From the NCBI GenBank assembly GCA_004296145.1, contig SEBM01000008.1, positions 1-21,324 on the forward strand: a DNA stretch of 21,324 nucleotides, written 5' to 3'. This document shows, piece by piece, positions 1 to 7,609 of the stretch (position 1 is its first letter; every line of letters starts with the position of its first letter). The position numbers were made by a program, and so were the translations under genes. This DNA is from Flavobacterium sp. GTDB lineage: Bacteria; Bacteroidota; Bacteroidia; Flavobacteriales; Flavobacteriaceae. The notes beneath the pieces are model-generated. The model saw only the letters and a list, made by a program, of their open reading frames with translations. It did not search any database and was not told where the DNA came from.

Positions 1-5
1 ATGTT

Positions 6-332
6 TTACTTATTTAAATCTTCAATCGAAATTTCATTTGTATTCTTTTGAGTTTCTTTTTCAAGAATCTCTCTGATTTTTCTTTCTTCCCATTCTTTAT
101 TAAAAAACGGTCCGTAATTAAAAACTTTCATTGCATGCAACGCTATTGCAATTCCCCATCCGAAAACAGAATACAAACACCACAAATATTCTGGTGAAGT
201 CAAAAGATTGGTCACTATTACAATCGGGTTACAAAGAACATATACAGTAAGATGCTGGTAAAATTCTTTGATTTCTTTTACTCTTTTATGAGCCTGATAA
301 TGGCGTTCGGCTTCGGTGTAGTTTCTTTCCAT
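6..332 (-). CDS. small 2TM-domain membrane protein
   Basis: This 108-residue protein belongs to the 2TM domain family, short proteins with two membrane helices found next to or fused to LytS-type sensor kinases in Bacteroidota. The sequence shows a charged N-terminus, two hydrophobic segments at about residues 27-49 and 50-70 joined by a short SPEYLW turn, a GWG motif, and a charged C-terminal segment containing WEERKIREILEK. Its ATG (330-332) shares one base with the TAA stop of the upstream kinase in a TAATG overlap, so translation is probably coupled. The same C-terminal motif ends the 2TM domain fused to the kinase, which suggests the two are duplicates. The molecular role of 2TM domains is not established; a part in membrane sensing or kinase partnering is inference from context. 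Confidence 0.88.
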   Translation of the reverse strand: MERNYTEAERHYQAHKRVKEIKEFYQHLTVYVLCNPIVIVTNLLTSPEYLWCLYSVFGWGIAIALHAMKVFNYGPFFNKEWEERKIREILEKETQKNTNEISIEDLNK

Positions 333-1690
333 TATTTCCAGGTTTTTTTATTTCTGTCTTTTTCCAAAATCTCCCTGATCTTTCTCTCTTCCCAGTCGGT
401 GCTGTAACCATAAACTTTAAAAGCATGCATTACAACTCCAAATCCCCAACCCAAAGCTGAAAACCAAAACCAGTGAAAACCAGGAGAAAACTGTAAATTT
501 ATAAATATTAGAAACGGAATTATACAACAATAGGAAATTACATTTGCATAAAAACCTTTTAGTTCTTCTACTCTTTTCTTTGCTCTAAAGTAAGATCTGT
601 TCTCATCATTATATTCTGCACTTGTGTCCATAGCGGTAATTTGTTTGGTTAAAATCGGAATCTTAACGGTAAAAGTTTTTTCATTTTGTTCGATAGCAAC
701 CTTTCTGTCGGTTATGATCGCATATCTGTTTACAATGTTTTGTAAACCAACTCCCTGGCGATCCTGCAAAACTTCTTTTTTCTGAAAATCATTTTGAATA
801 GCAAGGCAATCTCCATCAATAAAAATTCTGATATGTAATGGTTTTTGTTCGCTTACTACATTGTGTTTTACGGTATTCTCAAGCAAAAGCTGCAAAGAAA
901 GCGGAACCACTTTTGCATCCGGATTTATATTTTCTGTTGGTAATTCGTAAAACAAACTGTTTTCAAAACGCATTTTCAACAAATTCATATAGGTTTTTGC
1001 GAATGACAATTCATCTTCAACAGAAACCAGTTCTTTGTCTTTTTGCTCTAAAACATAGCGATAGATTTTAGACAAAGAAGTGGTAAATCGTTGTGCATTA
1101 TCCGGATTTTCTTCAATCAAAGAACTTAGAACATTCAGACTATTAAAAAGAAAATGCGGATCAATCTGGTTTTTTAAACTTTCAAATTTTGCATTTGCCG
1201 TTCCTGCGATAATCTTTTGTTGGGTTACTTCAAATCTGGAAGCCTGTTTCCATTTTATCATAAAACTTCTGGCTTGCATAAAAGTCGAAACCCCAAGAGA
1301 TAAAATGATATAAAAAAGGTTTACCAAAAGCATTTGTTCACTAAAAAAAGAATCGAAAGACTTTCCCTGAACGATGACAAAAACAATATAATTAATCCCT
1401 AAAACGGCCGGAACGGTATACAAAACAGTAGCTACAATTCCGTAGTAAACCCTTAAATTAGTTTGTTCCAGCCAGTCCCATTTTTTATCGAGCTGTACAT
1501 TTAGAAAACCGTTTCCAAACCCAAGGCCGAAAGAATATAAAGAACTTAAGAAAAACGTGAGTGCTACATTTTTTACCGTTAAATCTGCTCCCAAAAAAGC
1601 TGAAAAGATAACTGTAAAGACCATAGAAATCTTGAAACACATGATTGTTCCACTCTTCAATTGTCCAAATGTATTTTTGTATTCTTTCAT
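332..1690 (-). CDS. LytS-type sensor histidine kinase with C-terminal 2TM domain
   Basis: This is a 452-residue inner-membrane histidine kinase of the LytS/His_kinase family. About four to five hydrophobic segments occupy residues 15-140. The phospho-acceptor motif PHFLFN lies at 178-183 (His179). The ATPase part carries an N-box-like LLLENTVKHN (268-277) and a G-box GVGLQNI (313-319). After the ATPase domain, at about 364-444, it has a 2TM domain ending WEERKIREILEK, very like the separate protein downstream. Such kinases normally phosphorylate a LytTR response regulator, which would be expected beyond the left edge of the window. The start lies 19 bases after the stop of the secreted TPR-like gene, so it is probably the distal part of the receptor operon. 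The stimulus is unknown. The kinase call is firm; what the fused 2TM does is not known. Confidence 0.93.
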   Translation of the reverse strand: MKEYKNTFGQLKSGTIMCFKISMVFTVIFSAFLGADLTVKNVALTFFLSSLYSFGLGFGNGFLNVQLDKKWDWLEQTNLRVYYGIVATVLYTVPAVLGINYIVFVIVQGKSFDSFFSEQMLLVNLFYIILSLGVSTFMQARSFMIKWKQASRFEVTQQKIIAGTANAKFESLKNQIDPHFLFNSLNVLSSLIEENPDNAQRFTTSLSKIYRYVLEQKDKELVSVEDELSFAKTYMNLLKMRFENSLFYELPTENINPDAKVVPLSLQLLLENTVKHNVVSEQKPLHIRIFIDGDCLAIQNDFQKKEVLQDRQGVGLQNIVNRYAIITDRKVAIEQNEKTFTVKIPILTKQITAMDTSAEYNDENRSYFRAKKRVEELKGFYANVISYCCIIPFLIFINLQFSPGFHWFWFSALGWGFGVVMHAFKVYGYSTDWEERKIREILEKDRNKKTWK

Positions 1691-1709
1691 TTATAACCTA
1701 AGTTTAGTA

Positions 1710-2333
1710 TTATTTCTTGCAGCTTTTTTGTGTTTCCAAAGCTCTTTCTAATCCCCATTTTGGAGAAAAAGGTGTTTCTGGTTTAAAAGTACCAAAAAGT
1801 TCGACAGCTTTATCAACTTGTGCACATAATGGTTTTGTATCGACTCCAGTCCATTTTGCACCGCCCAACTGGTAATCTGCTTCACCAAAAATAGCTCTTG
1901 GATTGTTTGGGTCAATTGCTTTTGCTTTAGCATAATTCTCCATTACTTTTCCAGAATATTTCTGAGCATTTGTCATCGGATCCTGCACTACCCAAGCCGT
2001 ATAAACTAAAGCCTGTAAAACATACAATTCTGCATTATTCTGATCTTTAATAAATTCTACATCTAATGCATCCTGCGCTTTTGTCAATAACAAATCAACT
2101 TTGGATTTATCTTTTTCTGAGAAAGCGCTTGTTGTGTTAACCAATGCTACATAATAATTAGGCAAATAGCTGTTTTTTTCTGCCGAAGCAATTCGCTCAA
2201 ACATGGCAGAAGCTTCTGTGTTTTTTCCTTCTTTCCAAAGTCCGAAAGCTTTTCCCATTCCCTGCTCAAATTGTGTTTGTGCTGAAGTTATAGCTACTAC
2301 AAATAATGCGATTGCGGTGATAATTCTTTTCAT
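1710..2333 (-). CDS. exported TPR-like protein
   Basis: The product is 207 residues with a clear Sec signal peptide (MKRIITAIALFVVAITSAQ), so it should be periplasmic or exported. The mature part is predicted helical and reads like degenerate tetratricopeptide repeats: an FEQGMGKAFGLWKEGKN helix pair near the start, and YAKAKAIDPNNPRAIFGEA at about 135-153, where the ALDP/IDPNN spacing is typical of TPRs. Two cysteines near the C-terminus (PLCAQ and QKSCKK) could form a disulfide. It lies between the DUF2141 gene (47 bases upstream) and the sensor kinase (19 bases downstream), in an apparent operon. TPR proteins usually bind other proteins, so a link between the receptor and the kinase is possible, but nothing in the sequence proves it. 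Confidence 0.8.
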   Translation of the reverse strand: MKRIITAIALFVVAITSAQTQFEQGMGKAFGLWKEGKNTEASAMFERIASAEKNSYLPNYYVALVNTTSAFSEKDKSKVDLLLTKAQDALDVEFIKDQNNAELYVLQALVYTAWVVQDPMTNAQKYSGKVMENYAKAKAIDPNNPRAIFGEADYQLGGAKWTGVDTKPLCAQVDKAVELFGTFKPETPFSPKWGLERALETQKSCKK

Positions 2334-2380
2334 TGTGTTATTTTTTAAATGGTTATATTTTATTTTATTGATTAGTTTAT

Positions 2381-2788
2381 TTAGAATACAATTTCAACTT
2401 TTGAATCTTTACTGACAGTAAATTTAGCATCTTTATAAGAAGGCGGCCCCATAAATCCTTTTGCATTGTTGGAAGCGGCATAATCTTCAGAAGGAATTCC
2501 CATCATGTTTTTATCAAGTTTTCCGTTATTATTTTCGTCATGATAAGTCGAAATTCCATATTCTCCAGCCGGAATACCTACAAAAGTAACCGTTGCCTGA
2601 TCATTTTTAATTTCTGAAACAAGGCTTTTGTAACTCGTTTTAAGAAATGTTTCATCCGAATTATACAATCCTACTTTTACAACTCCTGTATTGTTTTTTA
2701 AACCTGAAACAGTTACAGTTAAATTTACATTTTGTGCAGATAATAAACTGCAGATAAATAAGGTGATTATTGTGATAATTTTTGTCAT
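2381..2788 (-). CDS. secreted DUF2141 protein
   Basis: This 135-residue protein matches the DUF2141 family: an N-terminal signal peptide (cleavage probably after LLSAQ, residue 19), then a small all-beta fold with the family hallmark GIPAGEYGISTYHDENNNGKLD and a C-terminal GFMGPPSY segment. Residues 83-92 (HDENNNGKLD) look like a calcium-binding loop of the DxNxNG type, a reading from sequence only. The family is of unknown function and in Flavobacteriia is often found beside TonB-dependent receptors or regulators. Here it follows the receptor gene across a 258-base repeat-filled gap and precedes the TPR-like gene by 47 bases. The family assignment is good; the function is not known. Confidence 0.9.
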   Translation of the reverse strand: MTKIITIITLFICSLLSAQNVNLTVTVSGLKNNTGVVKVGLYNSDETFLKTSYKSLVSEIKNDQATVTFVGIPAGEYGISTYHDENNNGKLDKNMMGIPSEDYAASNNAKGFMGPPSYKDAKFTVSKDSKVEIVF

Positions 2789-2800
2789 GGGTTCTTTTTT

Positions 2801-3048
2801 TAAGGTTCTAAGATGCTATCCCGAAGCTTCGGGACTGAGATTCTAAGTTTTTTTGTTGATGATTAAAACTCTGTCTTTAAATTTATACTTCAAAAGTATA
2901 TTGGATTTTACTGTTTTAAAATTAAATGATACTGAGTTGTTGAATTTAGTTACTGAATTGTTTCTTTTTAAGATTCTGAGTCGCTATCCCGAAGTTTCGG
3001 GACTAAGCTTTTTCCTTAGTAGCTCAGAACCTTAGCAACTTAGAACCT
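2801..3048. repeat. intergenic GGTTCTAAG-type repeats with two near-identical hairpins
   Basis: The gap between the receptor and DUF2141 genes holds no credible gene but is repeat-rich. Two similar units occur at 2801-2847 and 2969-3010. Each carries a CGCTATCCC-like hairpin: a perfect 16-base palindrome TCCCGAAGCTTCGGGA at 2819-2834, and its variant with GAAGTTTC centre at 2987-3002. A further arm at 3014-3048 is inverted relative to the second unit (2971-2986 pairs with 3033-3048, about 13 of 16 bases). Its last bases supply the TAG stop of the receptor gene. The 20-base string at 3029-3048 recurs exactly at 10796-10815, downstream of the four-helix-bundle gene, so these are members of one dispersed family. 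Confidence 0.75.
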
Positions 3049-5212
3049 ATAAGTTCTTCAATTGATTCTCATTTTTATTATCACTGATTGTCCAGAAGAA
3101 ACCAACGAAAAAGAAACGGTCTGCGGTTGGTGTTACGGCTTGTCTGTTGTAAACTCCGTTTGGATCTGGTAATTTTGCGTAATCATATCCAAAAACATTT
3201 TGACTTCCTAAGATATTTGACACTGAGAAATACAGGATTTTTTGAGTGGTTAATAAATACGCCCAGTTGAAACTTAAACTATTATATGACTTTGTTTTTC
3301 CGTTCATGAATTGCGTTTGGTTCGGATCATTGTACGGACGTCCTGAACTGTAACTGTTTGTGAATCCGATTTGTGATTTCCAGTCTGTGATAAAATATTT
3401 GGTTACAATTGATAAACTATGATTGGCTACAAAACTTGGAGTCGCCATAGTTGGAAAGTTCTTGTATTGTCTTTCTGAATCGATATAAGAATATGAAATC
3501 CAATATTCTAAGTTTTTGTACAAATTGCTGTCTCTCCAAAACAAATCCAATCCTTTTGCATATCCTGAACCGTTGTTATTGAATACGGAATTGTATTGAA
3601 TATCTTTCGTATCATACTGAACAAGATTGCTGTAATCTTTGTAATAAGCCTCTGCTCTAAAAGTCTGTCCCGGTTTTGTAAATTGGTAATTCAGGATATA
3701 ATGCTGTGCTTTTTCACTTTCAAACTGATGGTATTTTGAATATTTAATATAATCCACCACCGGAGTCTGAGAAAAATCTCCGTAAGCAAAAGAGAACTGA
3801 CTTGTTTTAGAAATTTTGTAAGCGATTGAAGCTCTTGGTGCCAGATTAGTTTCATCTAACAAACTGTTATTCGAAAGACGTAAACCAACTTTCATTGCCA
3901 GTTTTTTAGAAAATAAAATATCTCCTTCTGTATAAAAAGCTGCGATATTTGAATCATAACCATTTGCAACATCAATAGAAGCATTGTCATTAAAGTTTTC
4001 ATTGAATTTTGTAACGAAATAATCTCCACCAAAAGATAATTTAAAATAATTCGAAAACTTTTTGCTTAATTTCAATTTCAGCTGAGCTGCATTTTCATTC
4101 GTATTCACATCATTAATATCATATTTAATTTTGTTTTTGCTGTAACCGTAGCTCATTCCGGTTGTAATTTGCCAGCCTGTTCCAAAATCTCCTTTGTATG
4201 AACCATTTAAATAGAAATTATTATTGTTTAAATCTGTTCTTACCGGATCAACGAAATTTACATTCTTCTGATTTAAATCGAATTTTTCAGAATCAAAAGC
4301 AGCGTATAATTTAAAGATTCCGTTTGTAAAATGATAACGATAAACCGCTTCACCACCCAAAGACTGATACGGATTATTCCAATCTACATTTTGAGGAATT
4401 ACTGCCTGATAAGGTGCTAAATTGATATAATTGGTATTGATACTAAATGAACTTTTTTTCCATTTTTGCGTATTTCCAACTCCTAAACCTACCGTCATTA
4501 AAGCGATATCAGTTTTGTTTTGATCTGGTTCGTCCTGCGTATTCAAAAGCAAAACACTTGATAAAGCTTCACCATATTCTGCAGAATATCCTCCTGTAGA
4601 AAAAGCGATTCCGCTAAATAAGAAAGGTGAAAAACGGCTTCTTGTCGGCAAATTATTGGTTGTAGCTCCGTACGGTTGTGCTACGCGAAGTCCGTCAACA
4701 AAAGTTTGCGTTTCGCTCGCTTCTCCTCCACGTACAAACAAACGTCCGTCTTCTCCAACAGTTTGTGTTCCAGGTAAAGTTTGCAAAGCCGCAATAATAT
4801 TTCCGGCAGAACCCGCCGTTGTAACAATATCTAAAGGTTTAAGAACCGAAACTCTCGCTTTATCTCCCGATTCTAAAGTTCCTGCAGTAATTACAACCGC
4901 ATCCAGAGTATTGACACTTTCTCTCAGTTTTACAGTTTGGTCTTTATAATTGGCAACATCAATTTCCTGTTTGAAGGTTTCGTACATTAAAAAACTAACA
5001 ACCAAAAACTGATTTCCTGTTGCAGTGGTTTCAAAAGAAAACTCTCCTGTTTCAGAACTTGTTGCTCCGTCATAAGTTCCGTCAATATAAATATTGGCTC
5101 CCGGAACCGGTTTTCCTTTTTGATCAAGAACTTTTCCTGAAATGGTATTCTGAGCAAAAATAATTGCTGTGAAAAATAAAAAAGTGATTGTAAAAATAAT
5201 TTTGGTTTTCAT
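3047..5212 (-). CDS. TonB-dependent outer-membrane receptor with carboxypeptidase-regulatory-like N-domain
   Basis: A TonB-dependent receptor of 721 residues from the ATG at 5212. The order is: signal peptide (MKTKIIFTITFLFFTAIIFAQ), a CarboxypepD_reg-like domain (TISGKVLDQKGKPVPGANIYIDG), a plug with the typical LPGTQTVGEDGRLFVRGG segment and FSTGGYSAEYGEAL, then a long beta-barrel rich in alternating aromatic residues. Such receptors import scarce ligands (chelated metals, sugars, vitamins) across the outer membrane; the ligand cannot be read here. It is not paired with a SusD gene. An in-frame ATG 66 bases upstream (5278) would add 22 residues without a signal peptide, and a -7 box lies between the two starts, so 5212 is preferred. 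It is probably the first gene of the operon leading to the sensor kinase, although a 258-base repeat-filled gap follows it. Confidence 0.93.
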   Translation of the reverse strand: MKTKIIFTITFLFFTAIIFAQNTISGKVLDQKGKPVPGANIYIDGTYDGATSSETGEFSFETTATGNQFLVVSFLMYETFKQEIDVANYKDQTVKLRESVNTLDAVVITAGTLESGDKARVSVLKPLDIVTTAGSAGNIIAALQTLPGTQTVGEDGRLFVRGGEASETQTFVDGLRVAQPYGATTNNLPTRSRFSPFLFSGIAFSTGGYSAEYGEALSSVLLLNTQDEPDQNKTDIALMTVGLGVGNTQKWKKSSFSINTNYINLAPYQAVIPQNVDWNNPYQSLGGEAVYRYHFTNGIFKLYAAFDSEKFDLNQKNVNFVDPVRTDLNNNNFYLNGSYKGDFGTGWQITTGMSYGYSKNKIKYDINDVNTNENAAQLKLKLSKKFSNYFKLSFGGDYFVTKFNENFNDNASIDVANGYDSNIAAFYTEGDILFSKKLAMKVGLRLSNNSLLDETNLAPRASIAYKISKTSQFSFAYGDFSQTPVVDYIKYSKYHQFESEKAQHYILNYQFTKPGQTFRAEAYYKDYSNLVQYDTKDIQYNSVFNNNGSGYAKGLDLFWRDSNLYKNLEYWISYSYIDSERQYKNFPTMATPSFVANHSLSIVTKYFITDWKSQIGFTNSYSSGRPYNDPNQTQFMNGKTKSYNSLSFNWAYLLTTQKILYFSVSNILGSQNVFGYDYAKLPDPNGVYNRQAVTPTADRFFFVGFFWTISDNKNENQLKNL

Positions 5213-5232
5213 GACATCTGGTTTTGTTGAGG

Positions 5233-5240
5233 CAAATGTA
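5233..5240 (-). promoter_or_regulatory. probable -7 box for the receptor gene
   Basis: Read on the minus strand this is TACATTTG, a match to the Bacteroidota consensus TAnnTTTG, about 20 bases before the receptor ATG at 5212. No convincing TTTG element was found at the usual distance upstream. Its position supports choosing the 5212 start over the in-frame ATG at 5278. Confidence 0.45.
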
Positions 5241-5352
5241 TTCTGACAATTTTCAAAAATAAATAATAAATAACCCAATTGTAGAATTTTGAGGATGAGT
5301 TGTAAATTACTTATTTGTATCTTAGCTTTTCCGTATTAAAAAACGAAATATT

Positions 5353-5811
5353 ATGTCAGAAAGTAAAAGAGTTTCAAATTTATATCAATCCATTTATAAT
5401 GGAAATCCGTGGCTTGAAGTCACATTAGCAGATACTTTAGAAGAGGTGACTGCCGGTGAGGCTTACCGAAAAATCAATCCGAATTTAAATACGATCTGGG
5501 AAATTGTAAATCACCTGATACAATGGAGAAGAACAATTCTGAGACGTATGCAGGGAGAAGTTGTTGATGCTCCAGACCACAATTATTTTGTTCCTGTTTT
5601 AGATTCATCTGAAGCTGCATGGGAACAATCATTGCAAAGTCTGGCAAAATCTCAGGAATTGTGGAATGATTTTTTTGAAAATTTTAATGATGCTGATTTT
5701 GCGAAAATTTATGCCAGTAATAATCATACTTATTACGAACATATTCATGGAATTATTCAGCATGATGTATACCATTTAGGTCAGATTGTTATTTTGAAAA
5801 AACTGATTTAG
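5353..5811 (+). CDS. DinB-family four-helix protein
   Basis: This 152-residue cytosolic protein belongs to the DinB/YfiT-like superfamily of metal-binding four-helix bundles. The three-histidine metal site is visible: His54 in the NHLIQW helix, and His137 and His141 in the C-terminal HGIIQHDVYHLGQI segment. Family members include thiol-dependent S-transferases and damage-inducible proteins, but most are uncharacterised, and the substrate here cannot be inferred. It is the first gene of a tight run: its stop is 15 bases before the exported YciI-like gene. A weak TATCTTAG (5318-5325) could be its -7 element. Confidence 0.88.
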   Translation: MSESKRVSNLYQSIYNGNPWLEVTLADTLEEVTAGEAYRKINPNLNTIWEIVNHLIQWRRTILRRMQGEVVDAPDHNYFVPVLDSSEAAWEQSLQSLAKSQELWNDFFENFNDADFAKIYASNNHTYYEHIHGIIQHDVYHLGQIVILKKLI

Positions 5812-5826
5812 GCTAAAACTGATTTT

Positions 5827-6285
5827 ATGAAAAAATCCATACTTCCTTTCGTATTTCTATTTATGACTTTTACAGCTTTTGCACAGCAAGCCGAAGTTAA
5901 GTTTGATGAAAAACTGGCAAAATCACTAAATGCCGACGAATACGGCATGAAGAAGTATGTGTTTTGTCTTTTGAAATCAGGAACAAATACAACTGCTTCC
6001 AAAGAAGAAACCCAAAAATTGTTTGAAGGTCATATGGCTAACATCAATAAACTGGCAAAAGAAGGAAAACTGGTAGTTGCCGGACCTTTTATGAAAAATG
6101 ACAGAAACTATAGAGGCATTTATGTTTTTAATGTTGAAACCATTGCCGAAGCCGAAGCACTTGTAGCAACAGATCCTGCCATTAAAGCAAAATTACTGGA
6201 AGCCGAATTAACGCCTTGGTATGCAACTGCAGCTTTGCAGGAAACACTTGGAGTTCATGAAAAAATTGCCAAAACAAAAATGTAA
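5827..6285 (+). CDS. exported YciI-like protein
   Basis: The protein is 152 residues with an N-terminal signal peptide (residues 1-19, ending TAFAQ) followed by a YCII-related domain at about 41-135. The YciI hallmarks are present: GHM with His69, KLVVAGPF at 81-88, GIYVFNV at 97-103, and the DPA segment at Asp116, with TPWY closing the fold. YciI-like domains form dimeric alpha-beta barrels, and the conserved His/Asp pair is thought to be catalytic, but few reactions are known. Most YciI proteins are cytosolic, so the signal peptide is a notable feature. It lies 15 bases after the DinB gene and 9 bases before the acetyltransferase gene, consistent with one transcript. Confidence 0.85.
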   Translation: MKKSILPFVFLFMTFTAFAQQAEVKFDEKLAKSLNADEYGMKKYVFCLLKSGTNTTASKEETQKLFEGHMANINKLAKEGKLVVAGPFMKNDRNYRGIYVFNVETIAEAEALVATDPAIKAKLLEAELTPWYATAALQETLGVHEKIAKTKM

Positions 6286-6294
6286 ATACTTATA

Positions 6295-6867
6295 ATGACC
6301 GAAAAAGAAAAAATGATTTCCGGAGAATACTACAACGCTATGGATCCGGAATTACTTAAAGGCCGTCGGGCAGCTAAAAATCTGTTGCACAGCCTGAATG
6401 TAAAAGAATACAGAGTTACAAAAAAAGCAAAAGAAATTCTAAAAGAATTAATTCCGAATACAGGAACAGGTTTTTATATTGAACCGCCGTTTCATTGTGA
6501 TTACGGCTATAATATTATCTGCGGAGACAATGTTTATTTTAATGTAAACTGCGTTGTTCTGGATTGTGCTCCTGTAAATATTGGCTCAAATGTTTTTATT
6601 GCGCCAAATGTTCAAATTTATACGGCATCACATCCGCTTGACGCTGAATTGAGAAAATCTCTAGAAAACGCCTATCCCGTTACAATTGGTGATGATTGCT
6701 GGATTGGAGGAAACTCAGTTATCTGTCCCGGAGTTACAATCGGAAAAGGTTGTGTTATTGGCGCCGGATCAGTTGTTACAAAAGATATTCCCGACAATTC
6801 ACTTGCCGTTGGAAATCCGGCAAAAATTATTCGAAAATTAAATCAGGAACCTGAATCAAAAAAATAA
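6295..6867 (+). CDS. maa: maltose/galactoside-type sugar O-acetyltransferase
   Basis: This 190-residue enzyme is of the Maa/LacA type, transferring acetyl from acetyl-CoA to a sugar hydroxyl. Residues 1-60 match the maltose acetyltransferase N-terminal domain (EKMISGEYYNAMDPEL), followed by a left-handed beta-helix of hexapeptide repeats from about 75 to 180. The catalytic histidine is His113 in TASHPLD. DDCWIGGN (134-140) and the GAGSVVTKDIP and AVGNPAKIIRKL segments are characteristic of the family. Length is normal. Its TAA stop overlaps the ATG of the next gene by one base, so the VOC protein is probably translationally coupled. The natural acceptor sugar is not known; the symbol is given by family resemblance. 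Confidence 0.92.
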   Translation: MTEKEKMISGEYYNAMDPELLKGRRAAKNLLHSLNVKEYRVTKKAKEILKELIPNTGTGFYIEPPFHCDYGYNIICGDNVYFNVNCVVLDCAPVNIGSNVFIAPNVQIYTASHPLDAELRKSLENAYPVTIGDDCWIGGNSVICPGVTIGKGCVIGAGSVVTKDIPDNSLAVGNPAKIIRKLNQEPESKK

Positions 6868-7256
6868 TGCTTACCTTAAATAAAGTTCATCATATCGCCA
6901 TTTTATGTTCTGATTATGAGAAGTCTAAATATTTCTACACGCAGATTTTAGGACTTACCATTATTCGCGAAATTTATCGTGAAGAAAGACAATCTTATAA
7001 ACTCGACTTAGCCTTAAACGGAACTTATATTGTTGAATTATTTTCTTTTCCAAATCCGCCGCAGCGTCCTTCAAGACCCGAAGCAGTTGGTCTAAGACAT
7101 TTGGCTTTTGAAGTGATTAATCTTGAAGAAACCATTTCTTTTTTAACTTCAAAAAACATAGAATCTGAGCCCATCAGAATTGATGAAACTACTGAAAAAC
7201 GTTTTACTTTCATCGCCGATCCGGATTTATTGCCGATTGAGTTTTACGAAAGATAG
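6867..7256 (+). CDS. VOC-family (glyoxalase I-like) metalloprotein
   Basis: A 129-residue vicinal-oxygen-chelate protein made of two beta-alpha-beta-beta-beta modules. The four metal ligands expected of glyoxalase I-like enzymes can be placed: His9 (KVHHIAI), Glu57 (YIVELFSF), His78 (GLRHLAF) and Glu125 (LPIEFYE). It resembles the bacterial GloA2/YaeR group, annotated as lyases or dioxygenases, rather than classic GloA; the substrate is unknown. The start codon overlaps the acetyltransferase stop (TAATG), and this is the last gene of the four-gene run. No hairpin terminator follows immediately, but a large inverted-repeat element begins 12 bases downstream. Confidence 0.9.
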   Translation: MLTLNKVHHIAILCSDYEKSKYFYTQILGLTIIREIYREERQSYKLDLALNGTYIVELFSFPNPPQRPSRPEAVGLRHLAFEVINLEETISFLTSKNIESEPIRIDETTEKRFTFIADPDLLPIEFYER

Positions 7257-7267
7257 GTTTTTTTTAT

Positions 7268-7478
7268 AAGGTTCAAAGGGGCAGAGGTGCATAGCTACAA
7301 AGGCTTAAGTACAGTTTGTCATTTCGACGGAGGAGAAATCGCACTAGAAATTCCGTGACTATTATCCAATCTTTGTAGAGTTACGAGTGTGATTTCTCCT
7401 CCGTCGAAATGACACAACAAGCTTATAAAATTAGTCTGGAAACCTTTGCAACTCTGTAGCTCTGCCCCTTTGAACCTT
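7268..7478. repeat. nested inverted-repeat element
   Basis: This 211-base element fills most of the 353-base gap between the VOC and ClC genes. Outer arms of 36 bases (7268-7303 and 7443-7478) pair imperfectly, beginning with an exact AAGGTTCAAAGGGGCAGAG. Inside them an unrelated pair of arms is exact over 24 bases (7317-7340 and 7391-7414; core TTTCGACGGAGGAGAAATC). The remaining centre and spacer bases hold no reading frame worth reporting. The structure looks like one repeat inserted within another, or a compound cruciform. It may also act as a transcription end for the VOC operon. Confidence 0.85.
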
Positions 7479-7586
7479 CAAAATAAACCGCTATGTAGAA
7501 AAAAGCATACTGAACGAATTTTCTTGTTTATATGTATTTTAACACACTAAATTAAAGATTTCCTATTAAAAACCGATTTTGATTCT

Positions 7587-7594
7587 TAATTTTG
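7587..7594 (+). promoter_or_regulatory. possible -7 box for the ClC-HPP pair
   Basis: TAATTTTG matches TAnnTTTG and lies 15 bases before the first candidate ATG (7610) and 39 bases before the second in-frame ATG (7634). No clear -33 element was seen. The longer leader would favour the second start, but this is not decisive. Confidence 0.4.
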
Positions 7595-7609
7595 TAATCC
7601 GCATAAAAA

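Noticed and set aside
838..1751. Three plus-strand frames of 64-77 codons opposite the histidine kinase gene
   Set aside because: They are antisense to a firmly recognised kinase, have no family resemblance, and read as shadow frames.
2853..3035. A 60-codon plus-strand frame in the gap between the receptor and DUF2141 genes
   Set aside because: It runs through the repeat units and hairpins, has no recognisable domain and no supporting start context.
5213..5278. Longer receptor start at 5278
   Set aside because: The extra 22 residues precede a good signal peptide and would span the probable -7 box; the start at 5212 is better.
7268..7478. A CRISPR array or tRNA in the 353-base gap
   Set aside because: The repeats are inverted rather than evenly spaced direct copies, and no cloverleaf fold is apparent.
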